Shown in pieces: positions 1 through 7,524 of a stretch of DNA of 64,000 nucleotides. Source of the DNA: CAVQBP01 sp963710745 (lineage in GTDB: Bacteria; Bacteroidota; Ignavibacteria; Ignavibacteriales; Ignavibacteriaceae); assembly GCA_963710745.1 (NCBI GenBank), contig CAVQBP010000029.1:1-64000 (forward strand), in the 5' to 3' direction. The position numbers and the translations under genes were made by a program. Position 1 is the first letter of the stretch. Every line of letters begins with the position of its first letter. The notes beneath the pieces are model-generated. The model was given only the letters and a program-made list of their open reading frames with translations. It was not told the DNA's origin and ran no database searches.

Positions 1-108
1 AAAAAATATCTGCGTGAGGATTGGGGAAGGGAATTAGGCGAGCAATTATTTTTTGATACATTTGACAATAATAAGATGACATATTTTATTAAGCATTATA
101 AAAGATAG
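1..108 (+). CDS. C-terminal end of an unidentified protein, cut by the window edge
   Basis: The first frame is open from base 1 and ends with TAG at 106-108, giving 35 residues that finish in KHYKR. I do not recognise the family. The DNA of the first ~60 bases recurs in degraded form at 8866-8925, and a similar tail with EQ-hydrophobic-FD and a terminal YKK-stop is readable at 9921-9980. It may therefore be the last part of a repeated gene, possibly itself a relic. No promoter or start lies in the window. Confidence 0.4.
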   Translation, partial: KKYLREDWGRELGEQLFFDTFDNNKMTYFIKHYKR

Positions 109-129
109 AAAATATTTATTTGAATTTAT

Positions 130-157
130 TTGACAAATAAAAATATTTGTATATATT
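130..157 (+). promoter_or_regulatory. Probable sigma-70-type promoter of the tetR gene
   Basis: TTGACA at 130-135 and TATATT at 152-157 are separated by 16 bases, a near-consensus vegetative promoter. The predicted start of transcription falls inside the GTAA...TTAC operator-like sequence that begins at 159, so a bound repressor would block initiation. Confidence 0.55.
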
Positions 158-158
158 A

Positions 159-189
159 GTAAGTAAGTGATTACATAATTATTTAAAGG
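159..189. promoter_or_regulatory. Putative TetR operator, copy 1 (autoregulatory)
   Basis: GTAAGTAAGTGATTAC followed by ATAATTATTTAAAGG is matched almost base for base at 803-832 in front of the FmdE gene. The core has GTAA and TTAC half-sites separated by four bases, the dyad size expected for a TetR dimer. It lies between the -10 box and the ribosome-binding site of the tetR gene. Binding is inferred, not shown. Confidence 0.55.
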
Positions 190-193
190 TAAA

Positions 194-784
194 ATGTCAA
201 GAGAAACAACAGATATCAGACAGGAACAAATAAAAAAAGCAGTTTTGGATATAATTGCCGATGAAGGGCTACATAATTTATCCACTCGGAACCTTGCCAA
301 AAAGATAGGTTTTTCTGAAGGTGCGATTTTTCGCCACTTTTCAACTAAGCGTGACATTATTAAAGGAATAATGGAGGATGTTTCAAAGGACTTAATGGGC
401 TCGTTACGAAACATAATTATCAGCCCTATAAAAACTGAAGAAAAATTATTTAACTATCTTTGCAAGAATGTGAAATATCTAAGGGAAAACAGGGGTATAA
501 CTATTTTGTTGTTTTCTGAAGCAACTCATCTGGGAGACAAAGAGCTAAAAGAAAAACTAAACCAAATTTTGGCTGAACAAAAACAATTTATAATAAAAAT
601 GGTAAAAGATGGAGTCGCGGAAGGTGTATGGGATAAAGATATAAGTCCCGACGATGTTGCAATGCTTTATATGGGTATCCCAATAACATTTAATATTGAA
701 TTAGTATTAAACAAAAACGGGCTTAATGTGGATAATTTTTGTAAAAGAATGTACAATTTGATTTTGAAGGTATTGAAGAAATAA
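194..784 (+). CDS. TetR/AcrR family transcriptional regulator
   Basis: This 196-residue protein has the usual TetR length. Residues about 10-55 form the helix-turn-helix, with the typical sequence IGFSEGAIFRHFSTKRDI in the recognition helix region. The rest is the ligand-binding and dimerisation half, which is not conserved enough to name a ligand. An AAAGG ribosome-binding site sits four bases before the ATG. A promoter and a palindromic operator-like sequence precede the gene, and the same sequence precedes the next gene at 841. The simplest reading is a repressor that controls itself and the FmdE/TauE/porin operon downstream. Family assignment is sure; ligand and target are inferred from position. 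Confidence 0.9.
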   Translation: MSRETTDIRQEQIKKAVLDIIADEGLHNLSTRNLAKKIGFSEGAIFRHFSTKRDIIKGIMEDVSKDLMGSLRNIIISPIKTEEKLFNYLCKNVKYLRENRGITILLFSEATHLGDKELKEKLNQILAEQKQFIIKMVKDGVAEGVWDKDISPDDVAMLYMGIPITFNIELVLNKNGLNVDNFCKRMYNLILKVLKK

Positions 785-802
785 AAAAATTTATCAAATA
801 TT
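773..802 (+). promoter_or_regulatory. Probable promoter of the FmdE-TauE-porin operon
   Basis: TTGAAG at 773-778, inside the end of tetR, and AATATT at 797-802 are 18 bases apart. The stretch from here to the next start codon resembles the leader of tetR, with the operator-like repeat directly after the -10 box as in the first copy. Confidence 0.4.
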
Positions 803-832
803 GTAAGTAAATGATTACTCAATTATTAAAGG
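803..832. promoter_or_regulatory. Putative TetR operator, copy 2
   Basis: GTAAGTAAATGATTAC plus TCAATTATTAAAGG repeats the sequence at 159-189 with only a few changes. Here the dyad is slightly better: AGTAA and TTACT flank ATGA. The repeat runs into the ribosome-binding site AAAGGAGG. An ATG at 811 lies inside the operator and is not a credible start. Confidence 0.55.
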
Positions 833-840
833 AGGAAAAA

Positions 841-1476
841 ATGTTTGATTTACCTAAATGGACATTTGAATTTCATGGGCATGGATGTCCTTTTATGCCA
901 ATCGGTTTTCGAATGGGAACTTTGGCAATGGAAAAACTTGAAGTTAGTAAAAGCTTAAACCACGAGATGCACATATTCTCTGAAATGGGTGTGGGTCATC
1001 CGCAAGGCTGTATGCAGGATGGAATTATGTCTGCAACAGGTGCTACATTTGGAAAGGGAATGATTGAAAAATTGAACTACGGAAAAGTTGCTGCAATCTT
1101 TTGGTATCCGGGTAAAAAAGATGCAGTAAGAATATTTTTGAAAAATGAATTTCAGGATAAGCTGTCACCACACGAATTTTTCAAATACCGCAAGCAGGGA
1201 ATTGAACCTTCCGAAATCCCGGAAGAAATTAGAAAAGATATTATTGAAATTGTTCTAAATGCCGGTGATGAAGAATTATTTAAAGTAACAATTCTCCCTA
1301 ACTTTCAATATACGCCTGTTAAAGGTTCTTTCGACAAAGCAAAATGTGAAGTTTGCGGTGAGTATGTTTTTGAAAGGTACTTACGGGTTAAAGATGGAAA
1401 GAAAGTCTGCATCAGTTGTTCTGAAAGGACCGAAGAGGAGGTAATAGTACATTTACCCGATATTAAACGAGGTTAA
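841..1476 (+). CDS. FmdE-family zinc protein (copy 1)
   Basis: This protein of 211 residues belongs to the FmdE family, first named from formylmethanofuran dehydrogenase operons and of unclear biochemical role. The N-terminal hallmark FHGHGCPFMPIGFRMG is at residues about 8-23, with a second conserved Cys in GHPQGC. The C-terminal part has a zinc-ribbon-like set of four cysteines, CEVC then CISC. I chose ATG 841, not the in-frame ATG at 811, because AAAGGAGG stands five bases before 841 and 811 lies in the operator repeat. The TauE/SafE gene starts two bases after the stop, so they are co-transcribed. A link to methanogenesis-type metabolism is not implied. Confidence 0.85.
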   Translation: MFDLPKWTFEFHGHGCPFMPIGFRMGTLAMEKLEVSKSLNHEMHIFSEMGVGHPQGCMQDGIMSATGATFGKGMIEKLNYGKVAAIFWYPGKKDAVRIFLKNEFQDKLSPHEFFKYRKQGIEPSEIPEEIRKDIIEIVLNAGDEELFKVTILPNFQYTPVKGSFDKAKCEVCGEYVFERYLRVKDGKKVCISCSERTEEEVIVHLPDIKRG

Positions 1477-1478
1477 AG

Positions 1479-2228
1479 ATGTTATATACTATTGTAGCGA
1501 TAATAATACTTGCGTCCTCTTTCTTATTTTCTATGTTGGGATTAGGCGGTGCCTTAATTTATGTGCCGGTTCTCAAATGGGCAGGCTTTCCGGTTAAGGA
1601 AGTCGCAATACCGTTAGCTCTTTTATTAAACGGGATAACTACTATTATAGCATTAATTGCTTATTTCAAAAATAAATTAGTCGATGTAAAAGGCGGATTA
1701 GCAATGACGATTTCCGCTTTCTTATTTGCTCCGGTTGGTGCTCTTGTATCAGATAAATTACCTGTGAATGTTTTACTTATACTATTCTCGGCAGCCGTTT
1801 TAGTTGCTGCAGGCAGAATGTTGCTTATGGCCCAAAAGCCGGAACCCAAAGAAATAATGTCTTTTAAGAAACGAGCAATCATTGGCGCCCTAATAGGCGG
1901 ATTTGCCGGCTTTATGGCTGGCCTTCTTGGAATAGGCGGAGGTTTTATTATGGCACCACTACTAATGTGGATGGGATATGAAACAAAAAAGGCTGCAGCA
2001 ACTTCAGCTTTTGCTGTAACTTTTTCTTCATTCTCAGGTTTTCTCGGGCATGCTGCACAGGGACACTTTAACTGGACATTGACAATAATACTTACAATCG
2101 CAGTAATTATAGGAGCATTTCTAGGTAGTAATTTCCTTGTTAATAAGGCTAAAACCAGCAGGGTAAAGCAAATATTTGCAGTTGTTTTATTTGCAATTGC
2201 CATTAAAATAATAATCGGTGTGATTTGA
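1479..2228 (+). CDS. TauE/SafE family membrane exporter
   Basis: This 249-residue integral membrane protein has about eight hydrophobic segments and two glycine-rich repeats typical of the TauE/SafE (DUF81) family: MLGLGGALIYVP near residue 18 and GLLGIGGGFIMAP near residue 147. Characterised members export sulfite, sulfoacetate or related organic anions. The gene lies between an FmdE gene and a porin gene, with a two-base gap upstream and a one-base gap downstream. A matched outer- and inner-membrane transport pair is therefore plausible. The transported anion cannot be read from the sequence. Confidence 0.9.
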   Translation: MLYTIVAIIILASSFLFSMLGLGGALIYVPVLKWAGFPVKEVAIPLALLLNGITTIIALIAYFKNKLVDVKGGLAMTISAFLFAPVGALVSDKLPVNVLLILFSAAVLVAAGRMLLMAQKPEPKEIMSFKKRAIIGALIGGFAGFMAGLLGIGGGFIMAPLLMWMGYETKKAAATSAFAVTFSSFSGFLGHAAQGHFNWTLTIILTIAVIIGAFLGSNFLVNKAKTSRVKQIFAVVLFAIAIKIIIGVI

Positions 2229-2229
2229 T

Positions 2230-3243
2230 ATGAGAAATACAAAAATGACAAAATTTAAAATCATATTCATAATGACCCTTACACTATTTACTACTATTAA
2301 TATCCAATTATTAGCACAGCAAAAAATAAATTGGAACGGTTATCTTCAGTTCCGTTTTTCTGACAATTATATAAATCAGACCGAATTTTCAGTAAGAAGA
2401 GCAAAGTTTTGGTTAAATGGATCTATACCGGAACAAGAAGGAACCTGGAGTTATAAATTACAAGCAATTTTCCATCAGCAAGTAAAATTTCAATTTCTGC
2501 TTCAAGATGTTTTGGTAAGTTATAAGATAAACAATTTGGATGTTACCGCCGGACAGTTTGTTCCGAATTTTAGTCTGCAGAGGAAACAGCCGGATTATGT
2601 TATTCCTCTTGATGAAAGAGCGAATGTTGTTAATGCTCTTGTTCCCGGAGCGGAAACTATGGCAAGAGATATCGGGGTTGAATTAAAATTAGGTGATAAT
2701 AAAAATGGTTCCTTCAGCTTCGGATTTTTCAATGGGAACGGTGCTAACAATGTTTCAAACCAAAGAAATTTTCTTTATGTAAATCATGCAAGTTTGTATT
2801 TTATCCACCATTCTGAATCTAAATTAGAATTAGGTTACAACCTTTCCTACAGGGCAGCTCATAATTTGAAATTCGATAAAATTTTCGGAAATAATTTTTC
2901 CTTTAGTGGTAATGACCTTCGTTTTGGTATTGAAGGAAAATTTAACCTTGGTGAGTTTGAATTTCAATCTGAATACATTGAAGCACATTTGGGTAATCTA
3001 AAAGCCTATGGTTATTATGCACTCGCCGATTACCTGATCAATTCAAAAAACTTAATTACTCTTTCAATTGAGCAGCTTAATGACTTAAATTTATCCACAA
3101 TTGATGATCCCTGGTACGTAATCGGTTACTCATATCTGGTAAAAGGAAACGATATTAAAGTTTCTTTAGATGACAGAGTTCAGTTTGGGACAAATAAAAC
3201 TAATACTCTCACAACATTACAAATTCAATATTTTTTTAACTAA
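2230..3243 (+). CDS. OprO/OprP-like outer-membrane porin
   Basis: This 337-residue protein has a signal peptide (Lys-rich start, hydrophobic core, cleavage after LLAQ near residue 30) followed by alternating beta-strand sequence ending in an aromatic C-terminus, YFFN. The early strands, with NGYLQFRF, SVRRAKFWLNG and a TAGQFVPNFS segment, resemble the phosphate-selective porin O/P family. That family forms anion-selective channels. ATG 2230 is one base after the TauE stop; an in-frame ATG 15 bases later would also leave the signal peptide intact. Its place in the operon suggests it admits the anion handled by the TauE-like protein. Confidence 0.8.
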   Translation: MRNTKMTKFKIIFIMTLTLFTTINIQLLAQQKINWNGYLQFRFSDNYINQTEFSVRRAKFWLNGSIPEQEGTWSYKLQAIFHQQVKFQFLLQDVLVSYKINNLDVTAGQFVPNFSLQRKQPDYVIPLDERANVVNALVPGAETMARDIGVELKLGDNKNGSFSFGFFNGNGANNVSNQRNFLYVNHASLYFIHHSESKLELGYNLSYRAAHNLKFDKIFGNNFSFSGNDLRFGIEGKFNLGEFEFQSEYIEAHLGNLKAYGYYALADYLINSKNLITLSIEQLNDLNLSTIDDPWYVIGYSYLVKGNDIKVSLDDRVQFGTNKTNTLTTLQIQYFFN

Positions 3244-3260
3244 ACGTAAGGAATACAAAA

Positions 3261-3863
3261 ATGACAAATCCACAAGAATGGTTAGAGTTCGGACAAAAAT
3301 TTCACGGACATAAATGTCCAGCAATGCCACTTGGCTTAAGAGTAGGTGCTGCAGCTATGAATAATCTAGGTGTTGAAAGAGCAAAGGATGGACAGATAGT
3401 TGCTTTCGTAGATTTAGGTGAAGACCATTGTGCTACTTGCTACGCAGATGGACTACAAGTAATAATGGGAACAACTTTCGGAAAAGGAAATATTAAAAAG
3501 ACTCATAAAGGTAAATGGGCTGTTACACTTGTTGACAGAACTACCGGCAAAGCAGTTCGGGTAACACCCAAAGCAGAAGCAATGCTTCAAAACAAACAAT
3601 CGGATTTTTTTAAAAACTACAGAGAAAAAGGAATACCTGCAAGTAAAGTTCCCAATGATGTAGTTGAACCACTAATAAACAAAGTGATAAATGCACCAGA
3701 GGAAAAGCTGCTTAATATTTCTAATGTGTTTGATTATAAACTTGAGCCGCATAAAGATAGTTTTGCCGGTTTTGTATGTGAAGAGTGCGGGGAGATGACT
3801 GTAGAAGGATATGGAAGATTAAAAAGCGGCAAACATGTTTGTATTGACTGTGCAGCTAAATAA
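3261..3863 (+). CDS. FmdE-family zinc protein (copy 2)
   Basis: This 200-residue paralogue of the 841-1476 product carries FHGHKCPAMPLGLRVG at residues about 14-29 and the C-terminal zinc-ribbon cysteines CEEC and CIDC. It differs in the middle motif, DHCATCYADG, where an extra Cys replaces the GHPQGC of copy 1, so the two copies probably bind different ligands or metals. It is the last gene of the operon, 17 bases after the porin, and is followed by a strong terminator. Family assignment is confident; function is unknown. Confidence 0.85.
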   Translation: MTNPQEWLEFGQKFHGHKCPAMPLGLRVGAAAMNNLGVERAKDGQIVAFVDLGEDHCATCYADGLQVIMGTTFGKGNIKKTHKGKWAVTLVDRTTGKAVRVTPKAEAMLQNKQSDFFKNYREKGIPASKVPNDVVEPLINKVINAPEEKLLNISNVFDYKLEPHKDSFAGFVCEECGEMTVEGYGRLKSGKHVCIDCAAK

Positions 3864-3873
3864 AGAGTAATTG

Positions 3874-3905
3874 AAAGATGGTGCCTTTTCTATTGCACCA
3901 TCTTT
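3874..3905 (+). terminator. Intrinsic terminator of the FmdE operon
   Basis: A perfect 11-bp stem, AAAGATGGTGC (3874-3884) and its complement (3895-3905), with a 10-base loop, is followed by a T-rich tract. It lies 11 bases after the second FmdE stop codon. Confidence 0.85.
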
Positions 3906-3922
3906 TTATTTTTGAGAAAAAT

Positions 3923-4670
3923 ATGTCAAAGACTCATTCACATAATCATACTGAAGAAACTTCAGAGAAAAATCTGTTTATTACTATGGCTTTGAATTTC
4001 TTCATAACGATTGCAGAGGTCATCGGTGGGCTATTTTCAGGCAGCTTATCTTTGATCTCAGATGCGATACACAATTTCAGTGACGGAATTGCTATAATAA
4101 TTACTTACATCGCAATGAAGTTGAGCAGAAAACCAAAAACAAGAAAATATACTTTCGGTTTAAAGCGTTCTGAGATAATTGCTGCAATAATCAATTCGAG
4201 CACACTCATAATAATAAGTTTCTTCCTAATAAAAGAAGCCGTTGACAGATTTTTACAAGCCATCTTCTATTACAGGAAGTTTAATGTTGATTGTTGCTGT
4301 CATTGGATTGTTTGCTAATATTGTCGGAACATTACTTCTAAAAAAAAGTTCGGTAAATAATTTGAATATTCGATCTGCACACTTTCATCTGCTTAGTGAT
4401 GCTGTTTCAAGTTTTGCTGTTATAGTCGGTGCTATTATTATTATTGTCTTCAAGATTTATTGGGTAGATCCGCTTCTGACAATTATTATTTCAATATACA
4501 TTTTGAAAGAAACTTTTGAAATTGTAAGAGAGTCCGTTGATATAATTATGATGTCTAAACCGGCGGAAATAGACTTAGATGAAATAAAGAAATTGGTGGA
4601 AGATATTAACAAGGTAAAGAATATTCATCACATTCATTTATGGAAACTGAATGATACAGATATGCACTGG
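3923..4670 (+). pseudogene. CDF-family metal cation transporter, frameshifted and truncated
   Basis: The start is ATG 3923 (His-rich MSKTHSHNHTEE), not the ATG at 3878 inside the terminator. The protein follows the cation diffusion facilitator (CzcD/ZitB) pattern, with metal-site residues in SDAIHNFSDG and HFHLLSDAVSS. The reading frame breaks at a run of five T near 4250-4256. Four T would restore the expected join R-F-Y-K-P-S into the next frame, which then runs on as CDF sequence to NDTDMH. From about 4670 the sequence stops being CDF and becomes a glycosidase fragment, so the last ~50 residues of the cytoplasmic domain are missing. The homopolymer shift could be a sequencing error; the missing end could not. 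Confidence 0.8.
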
Positions 4671-5099
4671 CTGCTACTCTTAGAGGAGGTTTATCACTTG
4701 GAGTATGCGGGTTCTCATTTTGGTCAAATGATATCGGCGGCTTTGTAAGCAAAAAACCGGAAGATCTATTTCTACGCTAGGCTGCTTTTGATATGCTTAT
4801 TTCTCATACACGTGATCATGGAACACCTCCCACAGAACCGTGGGAATATGGAAAAGATTTTATGGATGCATTCCGCCGTGCAGATAACATGAGATATGAG
4901 TTGATGCCTTACATTTATGCACAGGCAAAAGATTGTACGCAGTAAGGCCTACCTATGCTTCGGGATTTATTTATTGAGTTTCCTGATGATCCCGGTTCAT
5001 GGCTGATAGATGATGAATATATGTTTGGTTCTGATATCCTGGTTGCTCCTTTATTTGAAGATGTAAAAGCGAGAAATGTATACCTTCCATTGGGAGAAT
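4670..5099 (+). pseudogene. Fragment of a GH31 glycosidase (alpha-xylosidase type)
   Basis: Read in one frame (ctt aga at 4679), this stretch gives LRGGLSLG, FSFWSNDIGGF, HGTPPTEPWEYG, LMPYIYAQAK, FPDDPGSW and MFGSDILVAPLF in the order found in GH31 alpha-xylosidase/alpha-glucosidase domains after the nucleophile. Two codons are now stops: TAG after LFLR, where the family has Trp, and TAA before GLPMLR. Neither the N-terminal half nor the C-terminus is present. It replaces the end of the CDF gene and the beginning of the ArsR gene, so it arrived by illegitimate recombination or is an assembly join. Confidence 0.8.
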
Positions 5100-5102
5100 T
5101 AA

Positions 5103-5321
5103 TGCAACTGTGAGATTGCTCCTGCTTTGGAACTTGAGCAATCGAATCTATCACGTCACATGAAAATTCTTGTTCAGGAAGGAATCGTTCTTTCATGGAA
5201 AGATGGTTTAAGGGTGAATTACAAAGTAGCTGATGAAAGAATATTTAATATTCTAAGTATAGCAGAAAGTTTAGCTCGTAAAGGGGTAAAGGAAAGAATG
5301 AAAATTCTAGCAGAAATATGA
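5103..5321 (+). pseudogene. ArsR-family regulator, N-terminus missing
   Basis: The frame reads C-N-C-E-I-A-P-A-L and then EQSNLSRHMKILVQEGIV, the recognition helix and wing of an ArsR/SmtB repressor, ending in a normal C-terminus at TGA 5319-5321. A stop lies at 5100-5102, just where the GH31 fragment ends. The first one or two helices and the start codon are therefore gone. A TTG at 5127 could start translation but would give half a DNA-binding domain. In intact relatives such a gene commonly regulates the adjacent thioredoxin-like and membrane genes, here at 5424-6752. Confidence 0.75.
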
Positions 5322-5423
5322 GTTACAAATAATGAGATTGTGGGATCAATAAGGTTGCATGTTGTATGAAAAAAGAAACAGTTAATGATATGATTTCAAA
5401 TCATTAGAAGGAGAAAATCAAAA

Positions 5424-5660
5424 ATGATAGTAAAAATATTAGGAGCTGGCTGTAAAAAATGCCTTACACTTGAAAGCAAAGTGAGAGAGTTAGTTCAACA
5501 AAATAATTTAAAAGCCGTAATTGAAAAAGTAACCGATATACAGGAAATTATGAACTATGGAATAATGATGACACCCGGATTGGTTATAAATGAACAAGTT
5601 AAAAGTTACGGGATTATTCCAAAAGACGATCAATTAATAAACTGGTTAAAGGAGAATTAA
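5424..5660 (+). CDS. Small thioredoxin-like protein (redox-active disulfide protein 2 type)
   Basis: This 78-residue thioredoxin-fold protein has the disulfide GAGCKKC near residues 7-13, MMTPGLVIN with the cis-proline near residue 50, and no signal peptide, so it is cytoplasmic. The family is often encoded with ArsR regulators and permeases in metal or arsenic resistance loci. A purine-rich AGAAGGAG site precedes the ATG. The next gene begins two bases after the stop, giving a three-gene redox operon with the genes at 5663 and 6054. Confidence 0.85.
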   Translation: MIVKILGAGCKKCLTLESKVRELVQQNNLKAVIEKVTDIQEIMNYGIMMTPGLVINEQVKSYGIIPKDDQLINWLKEN

Positions 5661-5662
5661 AA

Positions 5663-6052
5663 ATGGGGAAAATCATATTCTTAATTACATTTACTGCGCT
5701 TATTTCTTTTTCAACTTATGCGCAAAAGAAAAAAGAAGCGAATAAGATAAAACCGAAAGTAACATTTGTGGAACTTGGCTCCGTTAATTGCATCCCTTGT
5801 AAAATGATGCAGCCGGTAATGAAAAACATTGAGAAGAAATATGGAAGTAAAGTTAAAGTAATTTTCTATGATGTATGGACACAGGAACAAAGACCTTTTG
5901 CAGAAAAGTACGGCATAAAGTTAATTCCTACCCAGGTATTTCTGGATGAAAATGGAAAAGAGTTTTTCAGACACGAAGGATTTTATCCTGAAGAAGAAAT
6001 ACACAAACTTCTCAAAACAAAGGGATTAAAAACTAAAGATAATAAGAGTTAA
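5663..6052 (+). CDS. Exported thioredoxin-family protein
   Basis: This 129-residue protein has a clear signal peptide (hydrophobic core, cleavage near TYAQ at residues 18-21), then a thioredoxin fold with the active site NCIPCKMMQP at about residue 43 and the cis-proline loop KLIPTQVFLD. It should act in the periplasm, taking electrons from the CcdA-like protein encoded next. The genes are almost contiguous: two bases upstream, one base downstream. Confidence 0.88.
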   Translation: MGKIIFLITFTALISFSTYAQKKKEANKIKPKVTFVELGSVNCIPCKMMQPVMKNIEKKYGSKVKVIFYDVWTQEQRPFAEKYGIKLIPTQVFLDENGKEFFRHEGFYPEEEIHKLLKTKGLKTKDNKS

Positions 6053-6053
6053 A

Positions 6054-6752
6054 ATGTTTGAGGGAATTTTCACTTCACTTTACGAAGCAATGACCGGTGC
6101 AGTTTGGATTGCTGTTCTTTCTTCTTTTGCGTGGGGTATTTTATCAATATTGCTCTCTCCCTGCCATTTATCAAGCATTCCGCTTATTGTCGGATTTATA
6201 AGCTCTCAAGGAAAAATATCAATTGGTAAAACATTCAAAATTTCGCTCATTTTTTCAATAGGTATTTTAATAACAATCTCAGTCATAGGAATAATCACAG
6301 CATCACTCGGAAGACTTATGGGAGATATAGGAAGCATTGGAAATTATCTTGTTGCCGGTATTTTCTTTTTAGTTGGTCTATATCTTCTGGATGTAATAAA
6401 ACTCGATTGGGACAGTATCGGTTTAAAACAAACCAATGCAAAAGGATTATTTGCCGCTTTAATTCTAGGATTACTTTTCGGTTTGGCATTAGGACCTTGC
6501 ACATTTGCTTATATGGCACCAGTGCTGGGTGTCGTATTTCAGACAGCACGGACAAATTATTTACTTGCTGTAATATTTCTTTTAGCATTCGGGTTAGGTC
6601 ATTGTTCAGTAATCGTTGGAGCCGGAACATTAACAGGAAAAGTTCAGAAATATTTGAACTGGACTGGAAAATCAAAAACAATTTTGTGGACAAAAAGAGT
6701 CTGCGGCTGTTTAGTAATACTTGGAGGAATTTATCTTCTCTACCAAAGTTAA
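6054..6752 (+). CDS. CcdA/DsbD-like transmembrane electron transporter
   Basis: This 232-residue protein has six hydrophobic helices. Conserved cysteines lie in two of them: LLSPCHLSSIP near residue 38 and LGPCTFAYMAP near residue 148. This matches the cytochrome c biogenesis transmembrane (CcdA) family, which moves reducing equivalents from cytoplasmic thioredoxin to periplasmic partners. The preceding gene encodes such a periplasmic thioredoxin. With 31 c-type heme sites encoded nearby, a role in cytochrome c maturation is possible, though the small disulfide protein upstream suggests a metal-linked operon. Confidence 0.85.
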   Translation: MFEGIFTSLYEAMTGAVWIAVLSSFAWGILSILLSPCHLSSIPLIVGFISSQGKISIGKTFKISLIFSIGILITISVIGIITASLGRLMGDIGSIGNYLVAGIFFLVGLYLLDVIKLDWDSIGLKQTNAKGLFAALILGLLFGLALGPCTFAYMAPVLGVVFQTARTNYLLAVIFLLAFGLGHCSVIVGAGTLTGKVQKYLNWTGKSKTILWTKRVCGCLVILGGIYLLYQS

Positions 6753-6789
6753 TCTCTACCAAGATGAGTGAGGATTGAGTAGTGCATAA

Positions 6790-6810
6790 ATCTTTCATAT
6801 CTTGAAAGAT
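6790..6810 (+). terminator. Weak hairpin after the CcdA operon
   Basis: ATCTTTCA and TGAAAGAT form an 8-bp stem with a five-base loop about 40 bases after the CcdA stop. No good T tract follows, so termination here is uncertain. Confidence 0.3.
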
Positions 6811-7001
6811 CAATATTATAATCCTGCTTTATCAAAAAATCTCATGATGCATTCTCAAAATAAAACTGAATCCTGCATTCCAAAAAACCTGAACAAGTGT
6901 TGGCAGGATTACCTGTAAAATCCAAAGAATTTATATTCATATAATATGCTTCAATATCCCGATATATAAGAATCCTGTTGGATACTATACTTTGAAGAAG
7001 A

Positions 7002-7508
7002 TTAAACTGTTTTCTTATAGGGGGAACAGTTGTCCCTTGAGCAAATATTATTAGATGGGTCGCTTGCTAAGGTAAGTGAACCCTGACTTGAACTAACATT
7101 CACAATGCGTGGCTCGGAAGAATTTTTCAATAAATCTATAAAAGCCTGCGTAACTCTTACAACGCCAAATACGTTGGTTTCATACACTTTTTCAAATGTA
7201 TCTATACTTGCAGTGAGTGCAGTTTGTGGAAAACCACCGCTGACGCCAGCATTGTTAATAAGTGCATCCAACACATCTGTTTTCTTCCCGATTTCAGCGC
7301 GGGCGGCATTTATTGATTCCTGATCACTCACATCAATTTGTATCGCTTCCACATTGTCAAGTCCTTCAGTTTTAAGCTTTTTCACGGCTTCCAAACCATT
7401 CTCCAAATTGCGACTCCCCAAATAAACGAAAAATCCTTTTTGTGCAAGTTGTCTTGCTGTTTCAAAGCCAATACTTTTGTTGGCTCCTGTAATTAATACT
7501 GTTTTCAT
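7002..7508 (-). pseudogene. Short-chain dehydrogenase/reductase, C-terminal third lost
   Basis: The 168 residues start with the SDR cofactor motif TGANKSIG (usually TGxxxGxG), then the Asp-containing IDVSDQES, NNAG at about residue 88 and the catalytic Ser strand IVNVSSSQG. After SDPSNN the sequence departs from the family and stops. The YxxxK active-site pair and the substrate-binding C-terminus, some 75-80 residues, are absent. The product cannot be a working SDR. It lies 56 bases after an NmrA-type gene on the same strand that is also broken. Confidence 0.75.
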
Positions 7509-7524
7509 TTCTTTATCTTTCTTA

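Noticed and set aside
811..840. In-frame ATG upstream of the first FmdE gene
   Set aside because: It lies inside the operator-like repeat and has no ribosome-binding site, whereas ATG 841 has an ideal AAAGGAGG.
3878..3922. Upstream ATG for the CDF gene
   Set aside because: It lies in the stem of the preceding terminator; ATG 3923 begins at the His-rich N-terminus.
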